DNA of 64,000 bases from Corynebacterium kalidii (GTDB lineage: Bacteria; Actinomycetota; Actinomycetes; Mycobacteriales; Mycobacteriaceae): the NCBI RefSeq assembly GCF_022869005.1, contig NZ_JALIEA010000017.1:434001-498000 (forward strand), in the 5' to 3' direction. The translations under genes were made by a program, and so were the position numbers. The notes under the pieces were generated by a model that was given only the letters and a program-made list of their open reading frames with translations, was not told where the DNA came from and ran no database searches. Below, in pieces: positions 27,395 to 37,217 of this stretch. Numbering within the stretch: the first letter of the stretch is position 1; each line of letters starts with the position of its first letter.

Positions 27395-29333
27395 AAAGAT
27401 ATCGTCACCGGCGGACCTCCGGACGCTGACTCCAGGACAACTGGAAACCCTGGCAGGTGAGATCCGGGAGTTCCTCATCGAGAAGGTCTCGGCGACGGGT
27501 GGGCACCTGGGCCCGAACCTCGGCGTCGTCGAGCTGACGATCGCGTTGCACCGGGTGTTCGACTCGCCGGCGGACCCGCTCATCTTCGACACCGGACACC
27601 AGTCCTACGTCCACAAGATCCTCACCGGGCGTCGGAACCTGTTCGACACGCTCCGTCAACGCGACGGGCTGTCCGGCTACCCGGACCGGGCGGAGAGCCC
27701 CCACGACTGGACCGAGTCCTCCCACGCCTCGGCGTCGCTGTCCTACGCCGACGGCCTGGCCAAGGCCTTCGAGTTGACCGGCCAGTCCGAGCGTCGCGTG
27801 GCGGCGGTCATCGGCGACGGCGCCCTGACCGGCGGCATGGCCTGGGAGGCGTTGAACAACATCGCCGAGGGCAAGGACCGTCCCTTGACCGTGATCGTCA
27901 ACGACAACGGCCGGTCCTACTCACCGACGATCGGCGGGTTGGCGCACAGCCTCGCCGGGATGCGGATGCAGCCCGCGTACGACAAGGTCATGGAGCAGGG
28001 CAAGAACTCCCTGGGACGTCTCGGCGCGGTCGGGGAGCACGCCTTCAAGCTGCTGCACAGCTTCAAGGAGGGGGTCAAGCACGCCGTCATCCCGCAGGAG
28101 CTGTTCAGCAACCTGGGCCTGAAGTACGTCGGGCCGGTGGACGGCCACGACGTGCGTGCCCTGGTGGCGGCCCTGTCCTACGCCCGCGACTACGGTGGTC
28201 CGATCATCGTCCACACGGTGACCAAGAAGGGCAACGGGTACGCCCCGGCCGAGAACGACGAGGCCGACCAGATGCACTCCACCGGCGTCATCGACCCGGT
28301 CACCGGACGGGCCGTGCAGGTCAGCGCCCGTGGGTGGACGGACGTCTTCGCCGAGGAGCTCATCGAGATCGGTCGTCGCCGTGACGACGTCGTCGCGATC
28401 ACCGCGGCGATGGCGGGGCCCACCGGCCTCTCCCGGTTCGCCGAGGTCTTCCCCGAGCGGACCTTCGACGTGGGGATCGCCGAGCAGCATGCCGTCACCT
28501 CGGCGGCGGGCCTCGCGCTCGGTGGGCTGCACCCGGTCGTCGCCGTGTACTCGACCTTCCTCAACCGTGCGTTCGACCAGATGCTCATGGACGTGGCGTT
28601 GCTGCACATGCCGGTGACCTTCGTCCTGGACCGGGCAGGCATCACCGGCTCCGACGGGGCGAGCCACAACGGGATGTGGGACCTGTCGATCACCGGTGTG
28701 GTGCCGGGGATCCGTGTCGCCGCCCCCCGGGACGGCGCCCGTCTGGTGCAGGCCCTGGACCGCTGCGTCGAGGTGTCGGACGGCCCGTCGGTCGTCCGGT
28801 TCTCCAAAGGGGCGGTCCCGGAGGACGTCGAGGCCGTGGAGTCCTTCGACGACTTCGACGTGCTCGCCGGTACAGCCGGTACCGCCGGTGCAGACGCCGC
28901 CGGCCAGGACGCGCCGTCCGACGGGTCGCTCCGGGTGCTGGTGGTCAACTACGGTCCGCTGACGGCGCAGTCGCTGGCGGCCGCGGAGGCACTCGTGGCC
29001 GACGGGCACCGCGCGACCGTGATCGACCCGGTGTGGGTCACCCCGGTGGCGTCCTCGGTCGTCGACCGTGCCAGGGAGGCCGACCTGGTGGTCACCGTCG
29101 AGGACAACGGTGTCCACGGTGGTGCGGGCCAGATGCTCGCGCGTGCGGCGTCCGAGGCGTCGGTGTCGACACCGGTGCGCTATCTCGGCGTCGACCAGCG
29201 CTTCCTCGCACACGGGTCACGCAACGAGGTGCTCGCCGAGGTCGGCCTGGACACCGCCTCGGTGGTGGACCGGGTCCGGACCTGGGCTGCACAGGAGGTC
29301 CAGCGCCGGACCGGGACCGCCGACGTCAACTGA
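27381..29333 (+). CDS. dxs: 1-deoxy-D-xylulose-5-phosphate synthase
   Basis: 650 aa transketolase-like thiamine-diphosphate enzyme. It condenses pyruvate and glyceraldehyde 3-phosphate, the first step of the MEP pathway that makes isoprenoids such as decaprenyl phosphate and menaquinone. The TPP motif [16 protein letters not shown], the N-terminal [20 protein letters not shown] and the transketolase motif [15 protein letters not shown] are clear. ATG 27381 follows GAGAG with a 7-base gap. A small Gly/Ala insertion lies near residue 500 ([14 protein letters not shown]). It is convergent with rnd. Confidence 0.97.
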   Translation: MSILEKISSPADLRTLTPGQLETLAGEIREFLIEKVSATGGHLGPNLGVVELTIALHRVFDSPADPLIFDTGHQSYVHKILTGRRNLFDTLRQRDGLSGYPDRAESPHDWTESSHASASLSYADGLAKAFELTGQSERRVAAVIGDGALTGGMAWEALNNIAEGKDRPLTVIVNDNGRSYSPTIGGLAHSLAGMRMQPAYDKVMEQGKNSLGRLGAVGEHAFKLLHSFKEGVKHAVIPQELFSNLGLKYVGPVDGHDVRALVAALSYARDYGGPIIVHTVTKKGNGYAPAENDEADQMHSTGVIDPVTGRAVQVSARGWTDVFAEELIEIGRRRDDVVAITAAMAGPTGLSRFAEVFPERTFDVGIAEQHAVTSAAGLALGGLHPVVAVYSTFLNRAFDQMLMDVALLHMPVTFVLDRAGITGSDGASHNGMWDLSITGVVPGIRVAAPRDGARLVQALDRCVEVSDGPSVVRFSKGAVPEDVEAVESFDDFDVLAGTAGTAGADAAGQDAPSDGSLRVLVVNYGPLTAQSLAAAEALVADGHRATVIDPVWVTPVASSVVDRAREADLVVTVEDNGVHGGAGQMLARAASEASVSTPVRYLGVDQRFLAHGSRNEVLAEVGLDTASVVDRVRTWAAQEVQRRTGTADVN

Positions 29334-29367
29334 CCGGGGTCACCTGGCCGGCGTCACTTGGCCGGTG

Positions 29368-30660
29368 TCACCGGAGCTCGGTGGCGACCACGGGGAGGAA
29401 CGCGTCGATGAGCAGGTCCCGCTGCCACCGACGGCTACCACCGGTCTCGAGGACCGTGCCCAGCAGGTCCTCCAGCACACTGACCGGGTCGTCCGGCGCC
29501 GCCTCAGGCAACGACAGGGCGCTGCTCCCGCCCCCGTCCAGGGCGCAGGAGACGTCCCAGGCCACCGCGCGCAGCACCCGCACGGTGATCAGGTCCTCCG
29601 GCCGGATCCCGGTCCGGGCCGACACCGCAGCCACCGCGTCACGGAAACCCTCCGCCAGGCGGTGCGCCACCGGGTAGTCGCGTTCCCACGTGCGGTGGTC
29701 GGGACGTCCCCCGGAGCCACGGGACGGTTCGGGAAGGTCGGAGCGTTCCGTCGAGAACGCCTCGCGTAACGCCGCGGACAGGGCGGACGTCAACTCCCGT
29801 GCGACGGTCGTGCCCTTCGACGACCGGGCCAGACGGGACGCCCCGGCGACCTCGTGGCGCAGCCGGCGGTCGGCGTGTCCGGGCTCCTGGGCGAGATCGA
29901 GGATCGACGAACTCCGCAGCACGTGCTCCGGGGGGACGTCCTTGTCGCGGGCCACCGAGGTGCGGGTCGCGACGAGCCGGCGCACGACCTCCAGTCCGCG
30001 GGGGTCCCGGACGTGACCGATGCCGCGCAGGCGTCGCCAGTCCGGCTCCGGGACAGGGAAGGACCAGGCGGTGCGGACGTGCTCGCACTCCTGGCGGTAC
30101 CAGTCACCGCGACCGAGGTCCGTGAGCCGGGCCAGGGTGACGTCGAGCAGCTCGATGAGCAGCTCCACGTCCAGGGCGGCGTAGGAGAGCATCGCGTCCG
30201 GGATAGGACGGGCCGACCAGTCCTCGCGGCCCTTGTCCTTGGCCACGGTGACGCCGAGGAACTCCTCGAGCATGCCCGCCAGGCCGATCTGGCCGTACCC
30301 GAGCAGCCGTCCGGCGATCTGGGTGTCGTGGAGCTCGGGGGCCGTCCAGCCGAGCGAGGTCAAGGCGGGCAGGTCACTGTGGGCGGCGTGCAGGATCCAC
30401 GGGGTCCGGTCCATCACGGGGGCCAGGATCCGCCCGGCCTGCGGGACCGCGGCCGGGTCGACCAGGTGGGTGCCGGACCCGTCACGGCGTAATTGCACCA
30501 GGAAGGCCCGGTCGTTGAACCGGAACCCGGACGCCCGCTCGGTGTCGACGGCGACCGGCCCACGCCCGCCGGCGAGCGACTCGGTGACGGCCTGGACCGA
30601 CGCGGTGGTGTCGGACAGGGCGGGCACGCCGCCGCGGGGGGAGGAGAGGTGTTCAGCCAC
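29368..30660 (-). CDS. rnd: Ribonuclease D-type 3'-5' exoribonuclease
   Basis: 430 aa DEDD-family exonuclease with a C-terminal HRDC domain. The exonuclease motifs are AVDTERASGFRF, HAAHSDLPAL and the final DEDDy motif SYAALDVELL. It is predicted to trim 3' ends of stable RNAs such as tRNA precursors. HRDC lies at about residues 225-300. GTG 30660 has TAAGCT 7 bases upstream, so a leaderless start is likely even though the DUF3000 stop is only 10 bases away. Confidence 0.93.
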   Translation of the reverse strand: MAEHLSSPRGGVPALSDTTASVQAVTESLAGGRGPVAVDTERASGFRFNDRAFLVQLRRDGSGTHLVDPAAVPQAGRILAPVMDRTPWILHAAHSDLPALTSLGWTAPELHDTQIAGRLLGYGQIGLAGMLEEFLGVTVAKDKGREDWSARPIPDAMLSYAALDVELLIELLDVTLARLTDLGRGDWYRQECEHVRTAWSFPVPEPDWRRLRGIGHVRDPRGLEVVRRLVATRTSVARDKDVPPEHVLRSSSILDLAQEPGHADRRLRHEVAGASRLARSSKGTTVARELTSALSAALREAFSTERSDLPEPSRGSGGRPDHRTWERDYPVAHRLAEGFRDAVAAVSARTGIRPEDLITVRVLRAVAWDVSCALDGGGSSALSLPEAAPDDPVSVLEDLLGTVLETGGSRRWQRDLLIDAFLPVVATELR

Positions 30661-30667
30661 GACAGTC

Positions 30668-30673
30668 AGCTTA
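30668..30673 (-). promoter_or_regulatory. -10 element of rnd, overlapping the DUF3000 stop
   Basis: TAAGCT on the minus strand ends 7 bases before the GTG at 30660; its TAA is the stop codon of the upstream gene. Confidence 0.4.
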
Positions 30674-31330
30674 CCGACCGCGCAGGGAGGTCACCCCTTC
30701 GGGAGGAAGCCCGGCGACATTGGCGAGCACCTTGGAGAAGGCGGTGACGTGGCCGGAGAGGTCGGTGCCGGCGGCTGTCCAGGAGGCGCGCATCTCCAGC
30801 TGGAACGCGTTGGCCGGACCGCCGATGTCCCCGAACCTGCTCGAGGCGGTCGCGGTGACCGTCCCGCCGAGGTCGCTGAAGGAGCTGCCGGCCAGCCCCT
30901 CGGTCAGCCAGTCCCAGGCGACCTCGGGGAGCAGCGGGTCCTCGGCGACGGCGGAGTCCAGGTCGGCCTGGATGTAGGCGACCAGCTTCATCATCCCCGG
31001 CCCCTCGGCACCCTTGGGGTCGTGGAGCAGGATCAGCCTGCCGAAGGCGTCCCCCTCGGAGTCCGTGGGCACGGCGGCTTCCCCACCGTCGTGCCCGGCA
31101 GTCCCCGGGGGCTCGGTGCCCGCCGGTAATCGGTCCACCTCGAGACCGATCGCGTGGCTGTAGGGCGCGAGTTTCCGCGGCGGGCGGATGTCGGTCACCG
31201 TGATACCGCCCCGGACCGGCGCGGAGTGCATGGAGGTGACCGCGTCCCGGAACGGGCCGGGAACAGCGTCCGTGCCGTCGGCCGCCGCGGCCCGACCCGG
31301 TGTACCTGTCGTCTCTGAATCAACGCTCAC
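30671..31330 (-). CDS. DUF3000 family protein
   Basis: 219 aa, unknown function, conserved in actinobacteria between hemE and rnd. The recognisable core includes PFRDAVTSMHSAPVRGGITV near the N-terminus and LLPEVAWDWLTEGLAG near residues 150-165. There is no signal peptide or membrane helix. I take GTG 31330 because TATGTT lies exactly 7 bases upstream; ATG 31342, four codons earlier, is the alternative. Divergent from hemE. Confidence 0.82.
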   Translation of the reverse strand: MSVDSETTGTPGRAAAADGTDAVPGPFRDAVTSMHSAPVRGGITVTDIRPPRKLAPYSHAIGLEVDRLPAGTEPPGTAGHDGGEAAVPTDSEGDAFGRLILLHDPKGAEGPGMMKLVAYIQADLDSAVAEDPLLPEVAWDWLTEGLAGSSFSDLGGTVTATASSRFGDIGGPANAFQLEMRASWTAAGTDLSGHVTAFSKVLANVAGLPPEGVTSLRGR

Positions 31331-31337
31331 AGGGGTC

Positions 31338-31343
31338 AACATA
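31338..31343 (-). promoter_or_regulatory. -10 element of the DUF3000 gene, leaderless geometry
   Basis: TATGTT on the minus strand, 7 bases before the GTG at 31330. The alternative ATG at 31342 lies within it. Confidence 0.45.
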
Positions 31344-31416
31344 ACCGGCGGTGGTCGGCATCTGGTGCAGGCGCGCCGTCGGTGCTCCACTTCGTGGAAC
31401 TTCGCCGTCGGGCTGG

Positions 31417-31422
31417 CATAAT
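31417..31422 (+). promoter_or_regulatory. -10 element of hemE
   Basis: CATAAT ends 8 bases before the ATG at 31431. A GGAGGT sits directly against the ATG with no spacing and so is unlikely to act as a ribosome site; the start is probably leaderless. Confidence 0.45.
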
Positions 31423-31430
31423 CTGGAGGT

Positions 31431-32603
31431 ATGGTTGACCAGAATCCGTCCCCGGTCGGCGTCGCCGATCTCCACCCGACCGACGAGGCGATCGCCACCG
31501 CGCGCGCCGCCCGTCGTGCCTCCTCCGACGCACCCCTGCTGGCGGCGGTCCGGGGGGACATCCCCTCGCGCCGTCCGGTGTGGATGATGCGCCAGGCGGG
31601 CCGGTCGTTGCCCGAGTACCGGGAGCTGCGCCGGGAGGTCGGCATGCTCGACTCCTGCTTCCGGCCCGACCTGCTCGCCGAGATCACGTTGCAGCCGGTG
31701 CGCCGTCACGACGCCGACGCCGCCATCCTGTTCTCCGACATCGTCGTGCCCCTGAAGGCGGCGGGGGTGGGCGTCGACATCGTCGCCGGGCGCGGTCCGG
31801 TGCTGGAGTCGCCGGTGCGCACCGCCGAGGCCGTCGGCGCACTGCCGGTCGTCGAGCCCTCGCAGCTGGAGGCCGTCGTGGAGGGGATCGGGGGGATCCT
31901 CGGCGAACTGCGTGACGACCAGGTGCTCATCGGCTTCGCCGGGGCCCCGTTCACCCTCGCGTCGTACCTCATCGAGGGCGGCCCGTCGAAGAACCACGGG
32001 GTGACCAAGGCGATGATGTACTCGCGTCCGGAGCTGTGGCACGCGCTGATGGAGAAGCTCACCCCCACGGTCGTGCGTTTCCTGCAGGTCCAGATCGAGG
32101 CCGGGGCGGACGCCGTCCAGCTCTTCGATTCCTGGGCCGGTTTCCTGAGCCTGCGTGACTACCGTGAGTTCGTCGCCCCCTACTCACGCCGGATCATCGA
32201 CGCGGTGCGGCCGTACGGTGTCCCGGTGATCCATTTCGGTGTGAACACCGGGGAGCTGCTCGGCGAGATGGCCGCGGTGGGCCCCGACGTGATCGGCGTG
32301 GACTGGAAGACGCCGCTGGACGTGGCGGCGCGGCGGGTCACCGCGTCCCTGGCTGAGAACGTTGAGGCCGGTGGCCCGGGCAGCCCGGGGGTCCGGGCGA
32401 TCCAGGGCAACCTGGACCCGGCGATCCTGCTGGCCGGCCCGGACGTGATCCGCGACCAGGTCGCGCGCGTCTGCGCCGAGGCCGACCGGGCGGTCGCCGC
32501 CGGTGACGCCCGCGGCCACATCTTCAACCTCGGCCACGGTGTCCTTCCCGAGACGGACCCGGACGCGATCACCAGGGCATTCGCGGAGGTGCACGGACAA
32601 TGA
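31431..32603 (+). CDS. hemE: Uroporphyrinogen decarboxylase
   Basis: 390 aa. The N-terminal signature [19 protein letters not shown] is intact, along with [12 protein letters not shown] and the family motif [17 protein letters not shown]. It converts uroporphyrinogen III to coproporphyrinogen III in the cytoplasm. An actinobacterial N-terminal extension of about 45 residues precedes the barrel. It overlaps cgoX by four bases (ATGA), so the two are coupled. Confidence 0.97.
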   Translation: MVDQNPSPVGVADLHPTDEAIATARAARRASSDAPLLAAVRGDIPSRRPVWMMRQAGRSLPEYRELRREVGMLDSCFRPDLLAEITLQPVRRHDADAAILFSDIVVPLKAAGVGVDIVAGRGPVLESPVRTAEAVGALPVVEPSQLEAVVEGIGGILGELRDDQVLIGFAGAPFTLASYLIEGGPSKNHGVTKAMMYSRPELWHALMEKLTPTVVRFLQVQIEAGADAVQLFDSWAGFLSLRDYREFVAPYSRRIIDAVRPYGVPVIHFGVNTGELLGEMAAVGPDVIGVDWKTPLDVAARRVTASLAENVEAGGPGSPGVRAIQGNLDPAILLAGPDVIRDQVARVCAEADRAVAAGDARGHIFNLGHGVLPETDPDAITRAFAEVHGQ

Positions 32604-34039
32604 CGGACAGCAGGCACGCCGGGGGGCCGAGGGTCGCCGTGATCGGCGGCGGGGTCTCCGGCATGTTCGCCGCCTGGGAACTGCGTCGGCGCCTGGGGCC
32701 CGGGGCCCAGATCCTGGTGCTCGAGGCGTACGGCAGGCTGGGCGGCAAGCTCAAGACGGTCGACTTCGCCGCCGGACCGGTGGACATGGGGGCCGAGGCG
32801 TTCCTGACCCGCCACACCGGGATGGCGCAGTTGGTCGACGATCTCGGGCTCGGCGACGAGTTGCGGACGCCGTCCGGTGCCCCGAGCGCGTTCCTGGTCG
32901 ACGGCGAGCTCGTCGACATCCCGTCCGCGACGATCATGGGGATCCCCGACAGCGGTGACGACGTCGCCGCGGTACTCAGTGAGCAGGGCCGGCACGCGGT
33001 GGACGCTGAACGCGAGGGTGCCGCGATGCCGTGGGTCGTCGGTGACGACGTCAACGTCGGTGAACTGGTGCGCCGCCGCTACTGCGCGGAGGTCGTCGAG
33101 CGGCTGGTGTCGCCGATGCTCGGCGGGGTGTACTCCTGTTCGGCGGACGACCTCGGCCTGCGGGCGACCGTGCCGGCGGTCGCCGAGGCGATGGACGACC
33201 TGGCGGCCAGGGGAGAGGACGTCTACCTGTCCACGGCGGTCGCCGAGGCGCGTGCGCTGCGGGCCTCCGCCGGAGCATCCGGGGAGGGGACGGGCCCGGT
33301 GTTCAACTCCCTGGCGTCGGGGTACCGCAGGTTGATCACCCGGCTGGCGGAGTTGTCCGGCGCGGACATCCACGTCGACACCCAGGTGGAGGAGATCGGC
33401 CGGTTGAACGGCCGGATCTACCTGGAACCGGTCGGTACGGTCGACGCCGTCATCGTCGCCACCCCCGCACCGACGGCCTCGGTGCTGCTCGACGACCTCG
33501 TCCCGGACGCCGCGGACATCCTCGGCGGTGTCGAACTGGCGAGCTCGGTGGTCGTCGGCATGAGTTACCGGGGAGACGGTGACGACGGTGTGTCTGTCGG
33601 GCTGCCCGAGCGCTCGGGGATCCTCATCGGGGAAGACGGCCCGACCCACGCCAAGGCCTTCACCTTCTCCTCCCGGAAGTGGCCCCACATCGGTGAGCGC
33701 CACGGGCAGGGCGGCGGGTTCGTGCGGGCCAGCTTCGGCACCTACCGTGACCCCGGGCTCCTCGACGCCGACGACGACACCCTGGTGCGCTACGCCATCG
33801 ACGACCTGAAGCAGGTCACCGGGGTGACCCGCCGGCCCACCGAGACCTTCGTGCAGCGCTGGTGGGGCGGGCTCCCCGTCTACGGGGTCGGCCACACCGA
33901 GCTGATGGCTATCGCCGAGGCGGCGGTGGACGAGGTCCCGCGGATCGCGGTGGCCGGCGCCTACCTCCGCGGGGTCGGGGTGCCGGCGTGCGCCGCGAGC
34001 GGCAGGGACGCGGCACGTAAGATCGCCGACCAGCTCTGA
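32600..34039 (+). CDS. cgoX: Coproporphyrinogen III oxidase CgoX (HemY type)
   Basis: 479 aa FAD-dependent amine-oxidase-fold enzyme. The dinucleotide motif [17 protein letters not shown] is at residues 13-29. In actinobacteria and firmicutes HemY oxidises coproporphyrinogen III to coproporphyrin III rather than acting on protoporphyrinogen, and the neighbouring chdC supports this route. No membrane helix is seen. The usual C-terminal FAD-binding stretch is present ([20 protein letters not shown]). Confidence 0.94.
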   Translation: MTDSRHAGGPRVAVIGGGVSGMFAAWELRRRLGPGAQILVLEAYGRLGGKLKTVDFAAGPVDMGAEAFLTRHTGMAQLVDDLGLGDELRTPSGAPSAFLVDGELVDIPSATIMGIPDSGDDVAAVLSEQGRHAVDAEREGAAMPWVVGDDVNVGELVRRRYCAEVVERLVSPMLGGVYSCSADDLGLRATVPAVAEAMDDLAARGEDVYLSTAVAEARALRASAGASGEGTGPVFNSLASGYRRLITRLAELSGADIHVDTQVEEIGRLNGRIYLEPVGTVDAVIVATPAPTASVLLDDLVPDAADILGGVELASSVVVGMSYRGDGDDGVSVGLPERSGILIGEDGPTHAKAFTFSSRKWPHIGERHGQGGGFVRASFGTYRDPGLLDADDDTLVRYAIDDLKQVTGVTRRPTETFVQRWWGGLPVYGVGHTELMAIAEAAVDEVPRIAVAGAYLRGVGVPACAASGRDAARKIADQL

Positions 34040-34109
34040 ACGGGGGGTCCCGGCGCTCCCGCCGCCGGGATGCCCGGCCGGCGGCGACTAAGATCGACGG
34101 GGAGACAAT

Positions 34110-34136
34110 CAACAGGTCGACGCCAACAGGTCGACG
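34110..34136 (+). repeat. 14-bp tandem repeat in the chdC leader
   Basis: CAACAGGTCGACG occurs twice with a 14-base period, between a -10-like TAAGAT (34089) and the chdC start. Confidence 0.7.
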
Positions 34137-34160
34137 GAGAAGGACAGGTGGTCGCTCATC

Positions 34161-34880
34161 ATGGCGAAGCTCGATTTCAGGGAGCTCAACGAGAAGCTGC
34201 AGTACACGATGTGGTCGGTGTTCACCGTCCGTAACGGTGAGCTGCCGGAGGACGACGAGGCCCGTGCAGCTGCGGCGGCGGACCTGGAGGCTTTCCTGGC
34301 GTCCTTCGACGACGAGGAGCTCACGGTCCGGGGCGTCTACGACCTCACCGGCCAGCGCGCCGAGGCCGACATCATGATCTGGTGGCACGCCGAGAAGTTC
34401 GACGACCTCCAGCGCGCCTACCGCCGCTTCCTCCGGGAGACCACCGTCGGACGGTGCTGCGACGCCTACTGGTCGAACTCCGCGCTCCACCGGCCGGCCG
34501 AGTTCAACAAATCCCACCTGCCCTCGTTCATCATGGGCGAGGAGCCCGGCGAGTGGATCTCCGTCTACCCGTTCGTCCGGTCCTACGAGTGGTACCTGCT
34601 GCCGGACAAGGAGCGGCGGACGATCCTCGCCGAGCACGGCATGGCCGCACGGGGTTTCGACGAGGTCCGCGCGAACACGGTGCCTGCCTTCGCCCTGGGG
34701 GACTACGAGTGGATCCTGGCCTTCGAGAGCCCCACCCTGGACCGGATCGTCGACCTGATGTACAAGATGAGGTACACCGAGGCACGTCGGCACGTCCGGG
34801 AAGAGGTGCCGTTCTTCACGGGTCGCCGGGTCAACGGGGACTCCGCCGAGCTGGCAGGCTTCATCGCCGAGCTGCCCTGA
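34161..34880 (+). CDS. chdC: Coproheme decarboxylase ChdC (HemQ)
   Basis: 239 aa chlorite-dismutase-family enzyme. It decarboxylates Fe-coproporphyrin III to protoheme, the last step of the coproporphyrin-dependent route. It carries the conserved [13 protein letters not shown] with the catalytic Tyr and the proximal heme His in [11 protein letters not shown]. The only missing enzyme of the terminal pathway here is the ferrochelatase CpfC/HemH, not in this window. It is separated from cgoX by 121 bases with a possible own promoter. A bidirectional terminator follows. Confidence 0.95.
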   Translation: MAKLDFRELNEKLQYTMWSVFTVRNGELPEDDEARAAAAADLEAFLASFDDEELTVRGVYDLTGQRAEADIMIWWHAEKFDDLQRAYRRFLRETTVGRCCDAYWSNSALHRPAEFNKSHLPSFIMGEEPGEWISVYPFVRSYEWYLLPDKERRTILAEHGMAARGFDEVRANTVPAFALGDYEWILAFESPTLDRIVDLMYKMRYTEARRHVREEVPFFTGRRVNGDSAELAGFIAELP

Positions 34881-34899
34881 CGCTCCTCCGGGCCGGCGC

Positions 34900-34941
34900 A
34901 CGCCCCGTACCCCCCGCGATGACCGGGACGGTACGGGGCGT
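34900..34941. terminator. Bidirectional terminator between chdC and msrB
   Basis: Perfect 12-bp arms ACGCCCCGTACC/GGTACGGGGCGT (34900-34911, 34930-34941) with an 18-base loop, between convergent genes. The right arm touches the msrB stop codon. Confidence 0.7.
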
Positions 34942-35372
34942 CAGTCCTCCTGGAGTCGGAGGGCGATCCCGTTGATGCAGTAACGCAGGTCGGTGGGGGT
35001 GTCGTAGCCTTCCCCGGCGAAGACGTGGCCCAGGTGGCCACCGCAGGTCGCGCAGACGACCTCGGTCCTGCGGGTACCGAGGGAGTCGTCCACGCGGGTC
35101 CGTACGGCGTCGGAGTCCGCCGGGTCGAAGAAGGACGGCCATCCGCAGTGCGAGTGGAACTTCTCGGTGGAGCGGAAGAGCTCGGTACCGCACCCACGGC
35201 ACAGGTAGACGCCCGGTGCCTCCGAATCGGTGTACTCACTGGTGTACGGGCGTTCCGTGGCGGATCTCCGCAGGATCTGGAACTCGTCCGGTGTCAGCCG
35301 CTCACGCCACTGATCGTCGCTGAGCGCGGAGAAGTCCTCGAGTGGACGGATATCGGGCCGGTTCTCGGTCAT
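34941..35372 (-). CDS. msrB: Peptide methionine-(R)-S-oxide reductase MsrB
   Basis: 143 aa. Zinc ligands lie in CRGCG and CATCGG; HSHCGWPSFF and the catalytic Cys in RYCINGIAL are all present. It reduces methionine-R-sulfoxide in proteins using thioredoxin, consistent with the peroxide defences earlier in the window. ATG 35372 has AGAGGT 7 bases upstream. It begins five bases after the aftC stop, so the two form an operon, as in M. tuberculosis (Rv2673-Rv2674). Confidence 0.96.
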   Translation of the reverse strand: MTENRPDIRPLEDFSALSDDQWRERLTPDEFQILRRSATERPYTSEYTDSEAPGVYLCRGCGTELFRSTEKFHSHCGWPSFFDPADSDAVRTRVDDSLGTRRTEVVCATCGGHLGHVFAGEGYDTPTDLRYCINGIALRLQED

Positions 35373-35377
35373 CGTTG

Positions 35378-36754
35378 TTACCTCTGTTCCGGTTGTTGTT
35401 CCAGTTGCTGTCCCGGGGTGCCGGGCGCGTCGGTCGCGTCGGCACGGCCGAGGTCCCGGCGACGCCAGTCCGTGACGAGCCAGACGACGACGGTCGCCGC
35501 CGCGGTGAGGACGATCAGTCCCCATCCGACGGTGCCCCGCGTGTACTCGACAATACGCCCCGGCCATTCCCACCGGTCGGAGTTCCAGGAGTCGCCGGAC
35601 ATGCACCAGTAGATCCCGAACCAGGTCACCGGGTTGTGCATCACCGACAGGCGGCAGAAGACCGTGAAGATCATGGGCAGGAGCATCATCGAGTAGTACA
35701 TCTGCCCCAGCGAGCTCACCAGGAAGACCCCGGTCATGAGGATGCCGGTGGTGGTGGACGCCCACATCAGCGGATCGGAGTTGCGCCAACGGAGCAGACC
35801 GAGCACCGCCACTGCGACGGCCACGGCCGCGATCCCACGCATGACCAGGATGAACCAGTCGCTCATCCCGAAGTAGACCCCGACACCGGAGATGGAGGAG
35901 TTCGCGTAGTCGCGGATCTCGCCGAGGTAGGGCATGAGCTTGCTGACGTAGTCGCCGGGCTGTTCCATCAGCGGCCAGGCGGCCAGGTTGAACAGCACCG
36001 GCACCGCGACGGCGGATGCCAGCGCGGACCACTGGCGCTTCACCAACGGCAGGAACAGCAGGACGGCGAACTGGGGCTTGACGGTGATCGTCAGACCGAC
36101 GGCGATTCCGGCGAGGACGGTGGCGGTGGTGCTGCGGGTCCCCGTGCCGGGGCCGAACCTCCAGGAGACGTCACCGGCCCCGACCAGGAACAGCCAGAGG
36201 AAGACGACCTCGACGAAGAGCAGGATGCCGTTGATGTTCGAGAACAGCAGGGTGTTGGTGACCGACTCGGTGGCGAACACCAGGAAGGCGGCGACGGGGA
36301 GGACGGGCCCGTTGAGGGGGCGACGGGCCAGTTTCGTCAGCAGGGCAAGTGCGAGGAGGACCGCGACGCCGTTGGCGACGATGAACAGGACCCGGCCCAC
36401 GCCCCACGACGGCAGCAGCGCCAGTGGGCTGAGCAGGAGCGTGCCACCGGGGGAGTAGAGGTAGTGCGGGTCGACGAAGCTGTAGTTCTCGTCGTAGACC
36501 GGCACACCGTCGACGAACCGGTGGAGGGCGTCCCAGACGGTGGTGAAGTCGTCGGTGGGGTGGTTGTTCTGCGGGTGCAGGAACATCCGGTGGACCATGG
36601 TGAAGAACGCCAGCGGCCATGCGGCCATCGTGGCGATTCCGGCAGGGGTCCGGAGGTGACGGGCCAGCCGGCCGTCACGGTCGTCACCGTCGTTACGGGT
36701 GCTGTCGGTGTATCCGGTGCCGGTGGTCTCGCCTGAGGTCCTCTGAGCAGTCAC
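35378..36754 (-). CDS. aftC: GT87-family glycosyltransferase, probable arabinofuranosyltransferase AftC
   Basis: 458 aa polytopic membrane protein with about ten helices. GT-C enzymes of this family use decaprenyl-phospho sugars. The expected catalytic Asp is in the loop after the first helix (HPTDDFTTVWDALHR). AftC adds the alpha-1,3 branch of arabinan in arabinogalactan and lipoarabinomannan; the assignment rests on synteny with msrB and chdC, as in M. tuberculosis Rv2673 and C. glutamicum. I start it at GTG 36754, where TAGAAT lies 7 bases upstream; an open frame runs further upstream only because it reads through tRNA genes. Confidence 0.85.
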   Translation of the reverse strand: MTAQRTSGETTGTGYTDSTRNDGDDRDGRLARHLRTPAGIATMAAWPLAFFTMVHRMFLHPQNNHPTDDFTTVWDALHRFVDGVPVYDENYSFVDPHYLYSPGGTLLLSPLALLPSWGVGRVLFIVANGVAVLLALALLTKLARRPLNGPVLPVAAFLVFATESVTNTLLFSNINGILLFVEVVFLWLFLVGAGDVSWRFGPGTGTRSTTATVLAGIAVGLTITVKPQFAVLLFLPLVKRQWSALASAVAVPVLFNLAAWPLMEQPGDYVSKLMPYLGEIRDYANSSISGVGVYFGMSDWFILVMRGIAAVAVAVAVLGLLRWRNSDPLMWASTTTGILMTGVFLVSSLGQMYYSMMLLPMIFTVFCRLSVMHNPVTWFGIYWCMSGDSWNSDRWEWPGRIVEYTRGTVGWGLIVLTAAATVVVWLVTDWRRRDLGRADATDAPGTPGQQLEQQPEQR

Positions 36755-36761
36755 CGTGGCA

Positions 36762-36767
36762 ATTCTA
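36762..36767 (-). promoter_or_regulatory. -10 element of aftC, leaderless geometry
   Basis: TAGAAT on the minus strand, 7 bases before the GTG at 36754. Confidence 0.5.
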
Positions 36768-36828
36768 GTGCTTGTCCGGCGGAAACCGCGGACCGCCACG
36801 CATCGTCCGCCGGGGTGGTGGAGATACG

Positions 36829-36867
36829 CCGCAGGGCCCGCCGACACGTGGTCGGCGGGCCCTGCGG
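36829..36867 (-). terminator. Hairpin after the tRNA cluster
   Basis: Perfect 17-bp arms (36829-36845 and 36851-36867, starting CCGCAGGGCCCG) with loop ACGTG, four bases after the last tRNA-Gly. No T-run follows; it is the likely end of the tRNA transcript. Confidence 0.65.
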
Positions 36868-36870
36868 TAC

Positions 36871-36946
36871 TGGAGCGGATGACGAGACTCGAACTCGCGA
36901 CCCTAACCTTGGCAAGGTTATGCGCTACCAACTGCGCTACATCCGC
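36871..36946 (-). tRNA. tRNA-Gly (GCC), copy 1
   Basis: The cloverleaf begins GCGGATG, pairing with CATCCGC. The anticodon loop CTTGCCAAG reads GCC, and GTTCGAGTC forms the T loop. CCA is encoded (36871-36873). Confidence 0.95.
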
Positions 36947-36985
36947 ATTATTCAACTGTTGAGCAGGCCCCGGGGGGACTGTTCG

Positions 36986-37057
36986 TGCGCGATACTGGGA
37001 TCGAACCAGTGACCTCTTCCGTGTCAGGGAAGCGCTCTCCCGCTGAGCTAAACGCGC
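36986..37057 (-). tRNA. tRNA-Val (GAC), copy 1
   Basis: 72-base cloverleaf starting GCGCGTT. The anticodon loop CTGACAC reads GAC. The acceptor stem pairs with ATCGCGC except for U6-U67. No encoded CCA. Confidence 0.93.
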
Positions 37058-37101
37058 GGTTCTCACACCCTGCCACACCGAAACGGTGCAGACCGGGGGA
37101 G

Positions 37102-37177
37102 TGGAGCGGATGACGAGACTCGAACTCGCGACCCTAACCTTGGCAAGGTTATGCGCTACCAACTGCGCTACATCCGC
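37102..37177 (-). tRNA. tRNA-Gly (GCC), copy 2
   Basis: Identical in sequence to copy 1, with an encoded CCA. Part of the duplicated cassette. Confidence 0.95.
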
Positions 37178-37217
37178 ATTATTCAACTGTTGAGCAGGCC
37201 CCGGGAGGGACTGTTCG

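Noticed and set aside
36755..37186. N-terminal extension of the aftC frame
   Set aside because: The upstream part reads through tRNA-Gly and tRNA-Val genes (repeated NNADVAQLVAHNLAKVRVAS); the real start is at 36754.
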